Source: an uncultured Bacteroidales bacterium
GTDB taxonomy: Bacteria; Bacteroidota; Bacteroidia; Bacteroidales; Bacteroidaceae
Length of the DNA stretch: 58,745 nucleotides
Reading direction: 5' to 3'
NCBI GenBank assembly: GCA_902788275.1
Contig: CADAJV010000020.1
Location: 1-58,745 of the forward strand
Shown: positions 9,201 through 16,400 of the stretch, piece after piece
Position numbering within the stretch: the first letter of the stretch is position 1
Layout of the letters: each line of letters starts with the position of its first letter
Position numbers and translations under genes: made by a program
The notes under the pieces: model-generated
Database searches by the model: none
Told to the model about the DNA's origin: nothing
Seen by the model: only the letters and a program-made list of their open reading frames with translations

Positions 9201-12126
9201 CACCAAAGGCATTGCCCATCACGGTGCAGTCTTCGAGTTCCGACGTGGCAGTCCCCGACACCTTGCCGAGACTGCCGCCGCCATAGAAATTCTCGTTGAT
9301 GGTACACTTCTTAAGCGTGGAAAAGACATTATCGCACTGTGCCAAGGAGAATGAGACGAACTTCACAAACAGACGGGCACCGGTGGTTCCGGAACTCCAG
9401 ACAAAGAATTCATAGTCGAAGTCCGTAGCTACGCCGGGACCTTTCTTGCCGTAGTCTTTTCCTGAAGTTTGCGACGAGCCGGTGCTTGTACCATTGTAGT
9501 ATTCGCCTTTATCGTTGACATAATAGTTTTGAAGAGTTCTCCAGTCTTGATTTCCACTATTATCGTAGTATTTCTTTCGGCTATAGGAGTTGCCGCCATA
9601 GCCTGCGCCAAAGTAGTTGCCGAAGGTGCAGCCCTCGGCGTTGGTCGTGACAGTCTTGCCCGTCGTCATGTTGCCGAACTTCGGTCCGCCGCAGAAGAGT
9701 GTGACATGGCTGTTGTAGATGTCGGTAGTGATGGTTCCCTGTATGGGTCTGGCCTCGTTGATGCCGCCGCCAAAGAACTGATCAATATCGGCATTGTAGA
9801 TTTGCCAGTGTACGTTGCCCTTGATGCCTTCCTGCGATGCACCTGCCACCTCATGGAAGTAGCCGCCGCTGATGTAGCATTCGGCATTGTCTTCCCTGAT
9901 AGTTGCATTGGCATTGTAGGTTCCCGTGAGGTAGAAGCCGGGGAACTCGCCTCCCGTCACAGATACGGGAACGTGAGGGGTGGACTGACTACCATCACTA
10001 TGGGTGCCCATGCCGAACTCTTGGATCCATACATTGCCGCCGACATGGATGTAGATGGTTTTACCTGTCACAGCTTTGCTCTGTGTTGAAACAAACTGGT
10101 CAACAACGCCGCCGAGCAAGATGAGCGGAGCGTCGGTCTTGGTGTTATTATCCAGATTCTCATACTCCAACTGAGAGGTGTAGAAAAGTGATGTATTGGT
10201 GGTCTCGAACCAGCCTCTTGTCTTGAAGATGGTGAAGTTGCAGATAAGGCTGGCACCATTGGGCTTCTGCGCCTGAGCTGTACCGGGAATGTTCAGGAAG
10301 TCGAAACGTATGGGAGCTATGCTCAATCTTCCCGTATGGTGATAGATGAGGCTGTAGTCGGGCTCATGGTCATTGTTCTCGTCCACCGACATCATGGTGA
10401 ATGGTGTGGTTCCGTTTTGCGGCACAGTGTTCAAATGAAGATTGCCCACGAGTACGAGGGCGTTGTCGTAAACAGTAGGTCCCCAGCCACCCATGTTGTT
10501 GTTTATGTTATTTAAAGCTCGCTCAATACTCGTTTCGACTTTTTGTCCATTAAACGTTGTGTTACTCGTGTTCACCTGCGTGCCGGTTTGACTCACACCC
10601 TGTTTTGTGTTATAATTAGCCGAATACACCACATCGTAGTATTGGTCGGCAATATAGTATGCCTTACCCCAATAGGGTTCGATGGTGATTTCTGTTACCC
10701 CATAAGGCACATCAAAGTATGCGCCCTGCGAGAAGACGCGCTTGCTGACGCTGTAGAGGTCTTTGTTGGAGCTGCGGCGGTCGGCGTAATTGTGGTCAGG
10801 GAAATCTTTGATGCCCGTGGTGGGGTAGTTGTCCGCGGTATAGGGGTCGCCGTCGATGGCGGTGATGGCAGTAATCTTCCAGCCAGTGACCACGCGGTTG
10901 CCGGTGTAGTTGCCGGTGCCTACATCATTATAATAAGGTAGCTGTACCTTGTCGTAGTTGTAGTTGAAGCGGTCGAAGTCCTTGTCGGTACGCTGCAAAG
11001 TTAGGCTGCTGGTCGTAATGGTGGCCCCAGCGGGCTTGGTCTGTCCGCCAGTGGTCTGCGTGCTGCTAATTTTTACAGAAAGCGTCTTGCCTAGTTTGCC
11101 GCCATGGTTGCGTCCCGCCGTTGTGCTGTCAGGGGCATTGTCTGCATCATAGTTGACGATAGACGGATAGTATCCCTGGGCTTTCAGAATAGGGTAGGGC
11201 TTGGGATTGTCGATGGTGCGGTCGGCAGTTTCAAGTACCCACTTCAGCATCAGATCTGCATCGTTATGGTTTTCTGTAGCGTAGAAGGCAGCCAACTTCT
11301 TGTTACTGTTCAGCAGATGGCGGTAGAACTCGAAGCGGTTCAAAAACTTCTCCTCGACGGCCAGCGCGCAGTTGTATTTGTTGTTGCTGATGGCTTTGGT
11401 TTTCAACTCGTCGTAGGCATAGTAGTTGAAGGTGTTGAGGCCGCCGTTGTTGAGGTTGTTGATATTGGTGCCGCCAAAAACGGGCGAGACGGTAGTGCCC
11501 CCTGTGATGTCGCCATAGAACATGCAGTTCATCACCATGGTTTTGATGCTGGCAGCGGTGGTGGTGGTACTGTTGTTACCGACGATACCTCCAACATTGC
11601 TGCCGCCGGTGATAGTGGCATAGCTGTAGCAGTTCACTACGCGGGCTGTGCCATCAAGCAAACCTACAAGGCCGCCTGTGTTGCCTGTGCCGCCGACAGA
11701 GCCGCTCAGGATACCGACATTGTAGATGCGGGCAGCGCCATTGGCAGTGGCGGCGATGGCGCCGGTGTTGCCGGTGTTGCCGCTGATGCTGACATCTTCC
11801 AGCACCAGGTTTTTCACCGTACCTGTTAGGGTAGTGAACAGAGGTGTGCTAAGATCTGTGATGCGGTAGGGCATCTTCGTGTCAGGGTCAATCGCAGCCT
11901 CCAGGATACCACTGAATGTAGCAATGCTGGTATGCCCTGAGCCACTCACGTCGCTCGTGAGCCTGTAGTGGCCCGTGGGGTCGGTGATGTCAGACAAAGA
12001 AGAGATGTCCGTTTGTCCCCAAACATGGGTAACGTTCGCAATTATGATTGCAAACGTCAGCAATAAAGTGCGCACATGGTTGCTGCGTAGGTTATCTTTG
12101 GTGTGTGATGATATATAATGTACCAT
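241..12126 (-). CDS. Giant secreted YGGG-repeat protein (3961 aa), predicted beta-solenoid
   Basis: I do not recognise a named family. The protein starts with a long n-region and a hydrophobic stretch ending near VWGQ, consistent with a signal peptide. Residues about 110-190 carry GLUG-like motifs (GGLVG..dG.a.v.NCYSyA). Residues about 190-940 are mostly non-repetitive. From about 940 to the end the chain is a long run of VYGGG/VFGGG turns separated by G.V.GnT.V.I.GG.I strands, the pattern of a right-handed beta-solenoid. A module of about 180-220 residues (RGNVYGGGRG...TAG.V.GNT...VYGGGSLASVG) recurs five times between roughly 2500 and 5000 of the window. Blocks near residues 1340-1700 and 3540-3961 are paralogous. 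The last residues, VIVGKKH, follow a repeat directly; no sorting domain is visible, unlike the other giant. Role inferred: surface fibre or adhesin. Confidence 0.85.
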   Translation of the reverse strand: MVHYISSHTKDNLRSNHVRTLLLTFAIIIANVTHVWGQTDISSLSDITDPTGHYRLTSDVSGSGHTSIATFSGILEAAIDPDTKMPYRITDLSTPLFTTLTGTVKNLVLEDVSISGNTGNTGAIAATANGAARIYNVGILSGSVGGTGNTGGLVGLLDGTARVVNCYSYATITGGSNVGGIVGNNSTTTTAASIKTMVMNCMFYGDITGGTTVSPVFGGTNINNLNNGGLNTFNYYAYDELKTKAISNNKYNCALAVEEKFLNRFEFYRHLLNSNKKLAAFYATENHNDADLMLKWVLETADRTIDNPKPYPILKAQGYYPSIVNYDADNAPDSTTAGRNHGGKLGKTLSVKISSTQTTGGQTKPAGATITTSSLTLQRTDKDFDRFNYNYDKVQLPYYNDVGTGNYTGNRVVTGWKITAITAIDGDPYTADNYPTTGIKDFPDHNYADRRSSNKDLYSVSKRVFSQGAYFDVPYGVTEITIEPYWGKAYYIADQYYDVVYSANYNTKQGVSQTGTQVNTSNTTFNGQKVETSIERALNNINNNMGGWGPTVYDNALVLVGNLHLNTVPQNGTTPFTMMSVDENNDHEPDYSLIYHHTGRLSIAPIRFDFLNIPGTAQAQKPNGASLICNFTIFKTRGWFETTNTSLFYTSQLEYENLDNNTKTDAPLILLGGVVDQFVSTQSKAVTGKTIYIHVGGNVWIQEFGMGTHSDGSQSTPHVPVSVTGGEFPGFYLTGTYNANATIREDNAECYISGGYFHEVAGASQEGIKGNVHWQIYNADIDQFFGGGINEARPIQGTITTDIYNSHVTLFCGGPKFGNMTTGKTVTTNAEGCTFGNYFGAGYGGNSYSRKKYYDNSGNQDWRTLQNYYVNDKGEYYNGTSTGSSQTSGKDYGKKGPGVATDFDYEFFVWSSGTTGARLFVKFVSFSLAQCDNVFSTLKKCTINENFYGGGSLGKVSGTATSELEDCTVMGNAFGAGYSATLPTIPVRNGGFTTNPNYNQNSGMFEPGIYTGTTEYTWKQVASYPAEGGAGFDGTQVITTQNLDKTNLGSVGNVRLTIKGTTTVAGSVYGGGEESAVGGAIEVNIQNGTISTDVFGGGKKGEVSGNITVNVTGGQLNHDVYGGGALAKANTAVTDGTYPTTTVNLLGGTIVGDAYGGGLGNDTTEADAGNTKVNLNGIDQAFYNAADASLKTILDELIDKTSGSTDYYPLNPTLKGCIVNRIFGANNVNGSPKGDVTVHVYATQNKDATKATNIAQKFVSDKVVNDALEDTDTPTLASLKAILADKIKVAKLTVLGINTDSYEATYTNATDTAAVRTAIKSITAAIDNAADTDEKKAAVNALRYDVKAVYGGGNEAAYRPATPNTSTTATPNGSRSQVIIDGCDYTSIETVYGGGNAAAVPETNVDVNGAYEIEYVFGGGNGKDNKSNGDPNPGADVGIYDGNLYGTGNANTTIWGGTIHEVYGASNQKGNIKGSINLDVKQDGNSCPLTVEKVVGAGKNADIDGDIILVMGCMPATKTPLLFGGADNANVNGNVELTITSGTFGQVFGGNNLGGIIKGHIKVNIEETGCRAINIDELYLGGNEAAYSRFGYYDSGSTDADGRPIYLPRETADDSHTAVTNPDEDATHTFPYAQPVLNVISCSSIGAVFGGGLGTGAAMYADPTVNINMIQGDYADALPVDENNPNKLGAVENVYGGGNEAAVYGNTTVNIGTLIGQDITLTSRDDTTPVLGAYITGTVYGAGKGVEDDPAAAIVTGNTQVNMAGGHIRRSIYGGGELGSVGTFTDFYSADEWDAEKQGMHFKDEPKTCKEGTGLAEVIITGGQVGLNKQHMPNPSEPTSDDDYGYVFCASKGIADSTANTKANLLAVVNETHLQISGGLIIASVYGGSENGEVLGDTHVDISGGQIGTGYYKDGGTGHWDGTYTEEAWNAAIEKVRNGNFADADAAGFHECDAWPFKPEGSRYVYDYFADQYESNGGSKSAGNGHSFFGNVFGGGSGYYPFAPGEWRRTAGRVCGDTYVTITGGHILTNVYGGNEITDVLGKCKVEMSGGTVGVPRTIAGIQARPVNSYIFGAGMGDPRTLFNGWSNVGLSEVIVHGNAVVFGSVFGGGEDGHVLGNSSTTIKGNALIGTFGTSGVDGNIFGSGRGFSALALTAGVICGNITVNIEENAKILGSVYGGGRLAAVGTYLAEETDTEHYGIMQPGDAHGNVTINITGGTIGNKALMSTSQYSIGDVFGGSKGALMSEWAKSQKLGLVKNTTVNISEATGTTIIYGNVYGGGEIASVGSYTYATASQADTYTTSHASEPMSEGDVYSVAEEGTGLATITITGGTIGQNSFSDTNGLVFGGCLGKSGTEYSGYSFVNNSRVTLDGGTVYGCVFGGGENGHVYHDTDVKIKSGIVGVRIDNVATSDLVDNMIYRGNVYGGGRGIDKTSGGDYSITAGKVSGNTNVLVTGGTIYRNVYGGGSLASVGIRDEATDTNGKATVTIKGGQIGTDGGAGANNYSTLIPDRDHRKENGFVFGSGRGMSAGNTNLALADLAYTKNTIVNIDSAAIVTGSVFGGGENGHVSYDTKVYVKGNSVVGTEQTAEEHNIDDNGRGRLIYRGNVYGGGRGIDMGGDDKLSKTAGHVYGNTFVEVSGGKIYHDVFGGGSLATVGTVTEDATTHEITYTGETGKTEVHIKGGTIGYSENPDYWGFNCGFVYGGCRGLAVEPNSDVVRMAYVHNAYVYIEEGADVKGSVFGGGANGHVKGDTYVDISGGSIGTALKDSEVGFDEHGVANAPVFRGNVYAGGRGVDLFQKSGDDSYSMTAGAVYGNAELKMTGGHVWHNVYGSGAMASVGTVQANSAGAHVHDEIVDDGGNIVNPDTEVNYLTGIFTDNTGKVTVTITGGTVGDTTPGHEGKNNGRVYGAGRGVSANRSDLVASMEYVKETFVTIGTENQTPSDYSGSEPDKLNYPYIYGAVFGGGENGHVKDDTHVTMHSGIIGWPLDEGASGQHKTAADGASKNPFRGHIFGGGRGVDPLYHSSSETRSSTAGRVYGHTNVTMTGGVVRRAIYGGGLLASVGIYRLAESDLHIIDKIEDEVDGGKATITISGGYIGNVNADGTAISGTGLLTPGDNNGHVFGSSCGMVADNYTEGGVAIDQQYRQMGYSHSTEVNISGGHLFGSVFGSGENGHVWEDSRLNISGGEIGSETSTLIYSGNVYGSGRGVDHPHEHISETAGKVRGNTTVNITGGTVWRDVYGGGSLASVGEEGENGNDSDIHITDDPLTTNPYPFSSGLTRVYIHGTSDTPEIHGSVYGSGRGVASSNTEYRQAAYVKNTLVTVGKAHVYNNVFGGGNAGHVRRNTVVDILDQAKVDGNVYGGGAGSLKSPTAGLVNHDVTVNIKGGLIGKDVYGGGAIANTNTHDKRNDPSRYADGTTAKAHASTYGNPSEDVFCKTEVNLLGGIILGNAYGGGQGVIPDATATEAEIANAGALVRGDVTVTLNGTAFHPTTTTDDQGNTIADGGRVFGCNNLNGTPQGTVLVHVLQTKGVTQSGETYSINNTKPALDSCTYEVQAVYGGGNLAAYEPWYADATGQYATNHSAADRPVQVVIDGCDLTSIEYVYGGGNAAATPSTDVMILGAYEIGNVFGGGNGKDRINKSGTWEENPGADVGLVNSTDYGTGKADTYLMGGYIHSAFGGSNTKGSIRESAEVHMDEAKDGSGKAICPLVIDEVYGGGNEAYLEGGVSLDLGCITRMKAIYGGAKAAGIGKDVVLTITSGHYDRVFGGNNISGEIKGSITVNIEETGCNPVTIGELYGCGNQAAYTTPAGKPHPTINIKSFTSIGRVFGGGLGQGAVVTGNPTININEVLGGNAGENSAYAGQTITLSDGTTVALPAHTLNKIGAIGTVFGGGNAAKVVGNTTVNVGTKVGEPIIFITPESDDEVARTKTVIGANITGNVFGGGNEAEVTGNSNVIVGKKH

Positions 12127-12177
12127 TGTCAGTAAATATTTGCTATTTGTGGTTCATTTATTTCTTCTGTTTGGACT

Positions 12178-12199
12178 GTCGCCGGGAAAACCGGTGGAC
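12178..12199. repeat. REP-like hairpin downstream of the RAYT gene
   Basis: The arms GCCGG and CCGGT surround GAAAA, and the outer GTC/GAC pairs extend the stem with a one-base bulge. It has the same shape and loop size as the two hairpins upstream of the RAYT gene (CGCCGG, 5-nt loop, CCGGCG). It lies in the 76-bp gap between the RAYT stop and the start of the 3961-aa gene. Confidence 0.6.
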
Positions 12200-12202
12200 A
12201 CT

Positions 12203-13351
12203 CTAAGGTTCTTGCCACCAGCTGTCTTTGGTGCGGCAGAGGGCCTGGGCCAGACAGTTCATGGTCTTGCAGACAGGTACGGAGATCTTCTCTTCCCTGG
12301 GCCGGTATCTGTATTGCCAGGGGGTTATCATCAGCATCCGCCCTTCGGCACAGAGGTCCATGCGGTCGGCAGAGGGATGATAGCGGTCGGTGAAACCGTT
12401 GTCAGCAATGAGCACTACGGTATAGCCGCTATGCACGGCCTCATCCATAATCTCGCGTTCACCCTTGGCTATGCGGGCCGACACAAGGACTGCTCCCTTG
12501 GCGGCCTCTTCAAGGCAATGGGCTTTTTGCTTATAATAATCCCAGACGTCTCTGCGATGGCAGACGACGGGTAGGCAACGACGGTCGGTAAGGACGGCAC
12601 GATTGCCGTAGGTGTCGCAGGTGATTGTGCCGTCAGCCTGAAGCAGTTGACTCTCGGCCTGGGCTAGGGATTCGGGTGTGCCTGCATCTTCGCTCAGCAG
12701 ATAACCATGCAGGGCGGAGATAGATAGGGCGGTGTCGATGCTTCCGCGCTGGATATGCAGCCACTCAGGGTGCTGCATGCGCAGCATGCGGCTGCGTGGG
12801 TTATTGTGTATATACTGCCGCTGGGTCACCAGCTGTTTGGCGTCCACGGGCATCACGTCGCAGTAGCCGGGGGCGAAGAGGGGAGGGAAACTGTCCTTAC
12901 TTATGCCGACGGCCGAACCGTCGGCCACAGTGGGAGCAGGTTTGGCCTGCTCCATGAGCCAGCGCTTCTTCGTGCACCCATATTTATACCCTGCTATCAC
13001 CTGGCCGAGGTGGACGGGCTTGCCTTCGCGGTTGTGCAGCTTGCTTTTTACCTCCAGCAGGAGGTGCAGGTGCTCGGGCATGATGGCATAGGTGTCAACA
13101 TGTACCATGGGGTAATAGGCCGTGAGGACGTGCAGCAACTCATGCTCTACCATCTGTCCGATGGGGGAGAGGACAATGTGCGGAGCGTCGGTGCTACCGT
13201 CAGGGGCGTTGAGATTCCCTGCCACGGCACCAAGGACCTGGCCGAGGTTTTCCTTCACATTAAGCGTGATGTGGTAGAAGCCCGGTAGGGTGTAGTCATG
13301 AGCCGCTGCGCGGTGGGTCATGCTGTGCTGGGTGGGGAGTCTTTGTTCCAT
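12203..13351 (-). CDS. REP-associated tyrosine transposase (RAYT, Y1/HUH family) with C-terminal Rossmann-like domain
   Basis: Residues about 18-175 match the Y1 transposase fold: YTLPGFYHITLNV at the start, the HUH motif in PEHLHLLLEV, a candidate catalytic tyrosine in GYKYGCTKKRW, and the family's YIHNNPRSR segment. Such enzymes nick and rejoin single-stranded DNA at REP hairpins. Residues about 260-380 form a further domain (GAVLVSARIAKGEREIMDEA, VVLIADNGF, LMITPW) that resembles the nucleotide-binding fold of DprA-like proteins; this is inference from motif pattern. Three REP-like hairpins flank the gene, one 3' and two 5', which supports the assignment. It sits between the two giant genes in the same orientation, so it probably arrived by transfer and is unlikely to take part in pilus function. 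Confidence 0.85.
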   Translation of the reverse strand: MEQRLPTQHSMTHRAAAHDYTLPGFYHITLNVKENLGQVLGAVAGNLNAPDGSTDAPHIVLSPIGQMVEHELLHVLTAYYPMVHVDTYAIMPEHLHLLLEVKSKLHNREGKPVHLGQVIAGYKYGCTKKRWLMEQAKPAPTVADGSAVGISKDSFPPLFAPGYCDVMPVDAKQLVTQRQYIHNNPRSRMLRMQHPEWLHIQRGSIDTALSISALHGYLLSEDAGTPESLAQAESQLLQADGTITCDTYGNRAVLTDRRCLPVVCHRRDVWDYYKQKAHCLEEAAKGAVLVSARIAKGEREIMDEAVHSGYTVVLIADNGFTDRYHPSADRMDLCAEGRMLMITPWQYRYRPREEKISVPVCKTMNCLAQALCRTKDSWWQEP

Positions 13352-13364
13352 TTTTTCTTTTTAT

Positions 13365-13415
13365 CGCGGGGTGAACCGGCGGGCATACTTTTTTCTCGCC
13401 GGGTGAACCGGCGAG
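13365..13415. repeat. Two REP-like hairpins upstream of the RAYT gene
   Basis: The copy at 13365-13381 has arms CGCGGG/CCGGCG around GTGAA with one mismatch. The copy at 13395-13415 has perfect 8-bp arms CTCGCCGG/CCGGCGAG around the same GTGAA loop. They lie in the 69-bp gap between the stop of the 3643-aa gene and the RAYT start. Likely RAYT substrates; they could also stabilise the 3' end of the giant transcript. Confidence 0.7.
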
Positions 13416-13420
13416 CACTG

Positions 13421-16400
13421 TTATCTTACTGCCACCTTCTTGCCGGCTACGATGTAGACACCAGGTACGAGCTGTGTGGTGACTGTGGCACCGGGCTCGA
13501 GCATGAAGCTGGCCATGGTGATGCCTACAGCATTGACGATGCGCACTCTGGCTGTTGTCTTGAGGCCGGACTCGATGGTGATGGTTCCGTTGCCGCCGCT
13601 GACACGCAGACCTTCGCCGCGGTCGGCGAGGCTGAGGCTCTCATCGGCCTTGAACTCGGTATCGGTGGTCAGGTCGCCGAAGATGATGCTACGGTACTGC
13701 TTACTGCCACTTGAGGATGCCTTGGTGAAGTAGGGACGGAAAGCTCCTACAGGCACTGCTGTCGTTGCGGTGACATCATAGCTGCTGCCGGTGCCGTTGA
13801 GCACGTAGTAGCTGCCAGTGGTGCTGCTGACAGGAATCTTCTCGTTGAGATAGCTGGGAGTGAAGGTGTAGCCGTCGGCTGTCACCTTGGCGGCTTCCAG
13901 CTCGGTGTCGCTCACATTGATAGTGGCACCGGTGTTGGAGGCGAGGGTGATGACCTGTGCGGGCAGTTTCTCTATATCTGTAGTGCCTAATCGGTTCTGC
14001 GGCTCAAACTGACCGCTGAGGTCAAACTCGAAGTAGCGTACTCCAGGCAGACCGAGGATATAGGGCTTAGCCTTGGTGTAGTAGGGATAGCCGGCATATT
14101 CGCGAGCAGTCTGGTAGTAGTTTTTATGATACTCATCAGTGTTGGCATCCTGATATTCATCTACGGTGTAGTAGTAATCCCAGAGGAATGTGTTGTCGTC
14201 AGTCTTGTCGACTGCTATGCCACCATTGCCCTCGGGCAGACCGAAGTTGGCTATCCATACGTTTTCATCGGTAGGTGAAACCTTGCCGCCGGTAGTCTTA
14301 TATTCGCGCAGCCAGTATTCGTGGCCTACCTCGCTGCCGGTGTAGAAGTGTGTGAGTTCTCCCTTGTCCTGAGTGGTGAGCAGCTCAGCGGTAAACGGCA
14401 GACTGATGGTCTCCCATCCGATCTGGCGGTCAGCGTAGTTGTCCGGACGACGCTGGTACCACATTCGTTTGCCGTCGGCAAAGGTGTATTGCATCGGGGC
14501 ATTGAAGTCCTGCTTGTCAACGAGGAAGTGGTCGAGGGTGGCCTGATAGGCGTAGTTGCCTGTGGTGGACGTCTGCTGTACTACATGACCGCGAATGTCA
14601 CTTGTATTTTGCACACCAATGGTGCGGTACAGGCCTTCGGAGTATGAAGGATCACGGAAGTAGTTGACGAGCACATTGTTAGTCTGAGTGTTCTTGGTGT
14701 GCTCAATGTCGGCCTTCGGGGTGTAGGCCAATAGGTTCTGCGTCAGTCCTTGTGTCTGTATGGCATCGAGGCGCTCATAGTCGAGCAGCGGGTGATAGCC
14801 GCCGGCACGGTCTGTGAAGTCGCCTGCCACACCAGCCACCACGCCTTGGTAGCCGCGGGTGTCACCATTGCCGCCGGTGAAGTCGATGGCGGTCATGTTG
14901 TGGTGAGGCTTAGCCTGGTAGTTGGTGCCGCTGACGGTGAAGTCGTAGCTGTCAACAAAGGCTGCACGGGCGTTGAAGTTGACAGACTTACCATATACGC
15001 CATTGCGGAAGTATGCCGGAGCACGGAAGACACGGTTCTCCGAGCGGTCGTTGATATCATTGATGAGCAGGCCGTGCTTGCTGTTGTCAACATCCTCGCC
15101 GCTACCGGTGGTGTGACTCTTGGCTACAGCCTGCGGATGCATGGCATGAGCGATGGGGTAGCCGTTGGCATCGTTGAGGATTCCGTAGCTGAGCTTCTGT
15201 CCGAAGAAGATGTAGTCATCGGGATAGATGGGGATGTAACCATAGTCGGACGACAGGCGCAGGTCTGCCTTGAGCGGCTTGTTGCCGTCGGAGAAGCGGA
15301 AGTCGCCATCGGCAACGTACTTCTCTACATAGCCGACCTTGATGGTGTTGGCACCTTCCTGCTTGTCGAAGCGAGTATAGTCGGCATCAGCATAGTTGAC
15401 TGTATGAACCAAGTTCGCATAGGTTGGTATGTAACCTGTCTCACCGGGCTTCTTACCGTTGGCATCTTCTATCTGCTGATCCTGATTCTTCACCATCGTG
15501 CCGTCGGGCAGGCGATAGAAGAGGTGGTTGTTGAAGCTGCCGTCACTCTTCTGGCCATTGAGACGATAGCGAGCCTCAAGGTAGTAGCGGTTGAGGTCAT
15601 AGGCTAAGGAGCCGTTGACGAAGTCTTCGACTGGACGTTCGGTAATCTCGATATTTCCAGTGGAACCGGTGAAGGTGCTGTTGATGTCAGGATAGTATGA
15701 GTTGATTACTCTTGCGCCTGAGGAAGGACTGGCATATACTGCCTGTCCGGACGGGGTGGCAGAGGTCCATACCCAGCAGTTCTCGATACGTCCGTCACCC
15801 GTATTGGCAATACCGCCAGTGGTGAAGTTACCCATGACGCCGGTGTTATAGACCCTTCCGCACAGACTACCGAAGAGGGAGTTGTTGAGGCCCGTGATGG
15901 TGTTACCGTTGCCATGGAAGATACCACTGAAGCAGGGGTTGGTGCCGTCGCCGCCAATGGATGCCCATGAAGGCATTTCTGATTTAACTTCGCTCTGGAG
16001 GAAGAACTCGAGGTTGGCAGCACCGGTGATGATGCGCGACTTGCCATTAACCTCTTGCTGATGCTCGGTACCATAGGTGCTGTTGACGATATCCCACATG
16101 CCCTGCATGGCATCAAGCTCATTGTTGAATGTACGTGGAACACCATATGAGTCAGTGAAGCTAATGTTGCCTCCATTGGTGTCATTATTACGGCTACTGA
16201 TGTAAATCTTTGGATCGCGGTCATTGTCGCGATGGTTGATATACATGTGGTGTGGGTCAGTGATAACGTCAGCCATGCGCTGGTAGTTGGCTACGTGCAA
16301 GGGCACGGGATTAGAGAAGGTTTTGCCCATACGGGTCAGTGCATAGTAGGCAACGTAGTAGTCATTCTGGTAGAAGTAGAGCGGCTCACCGCCATTGACG

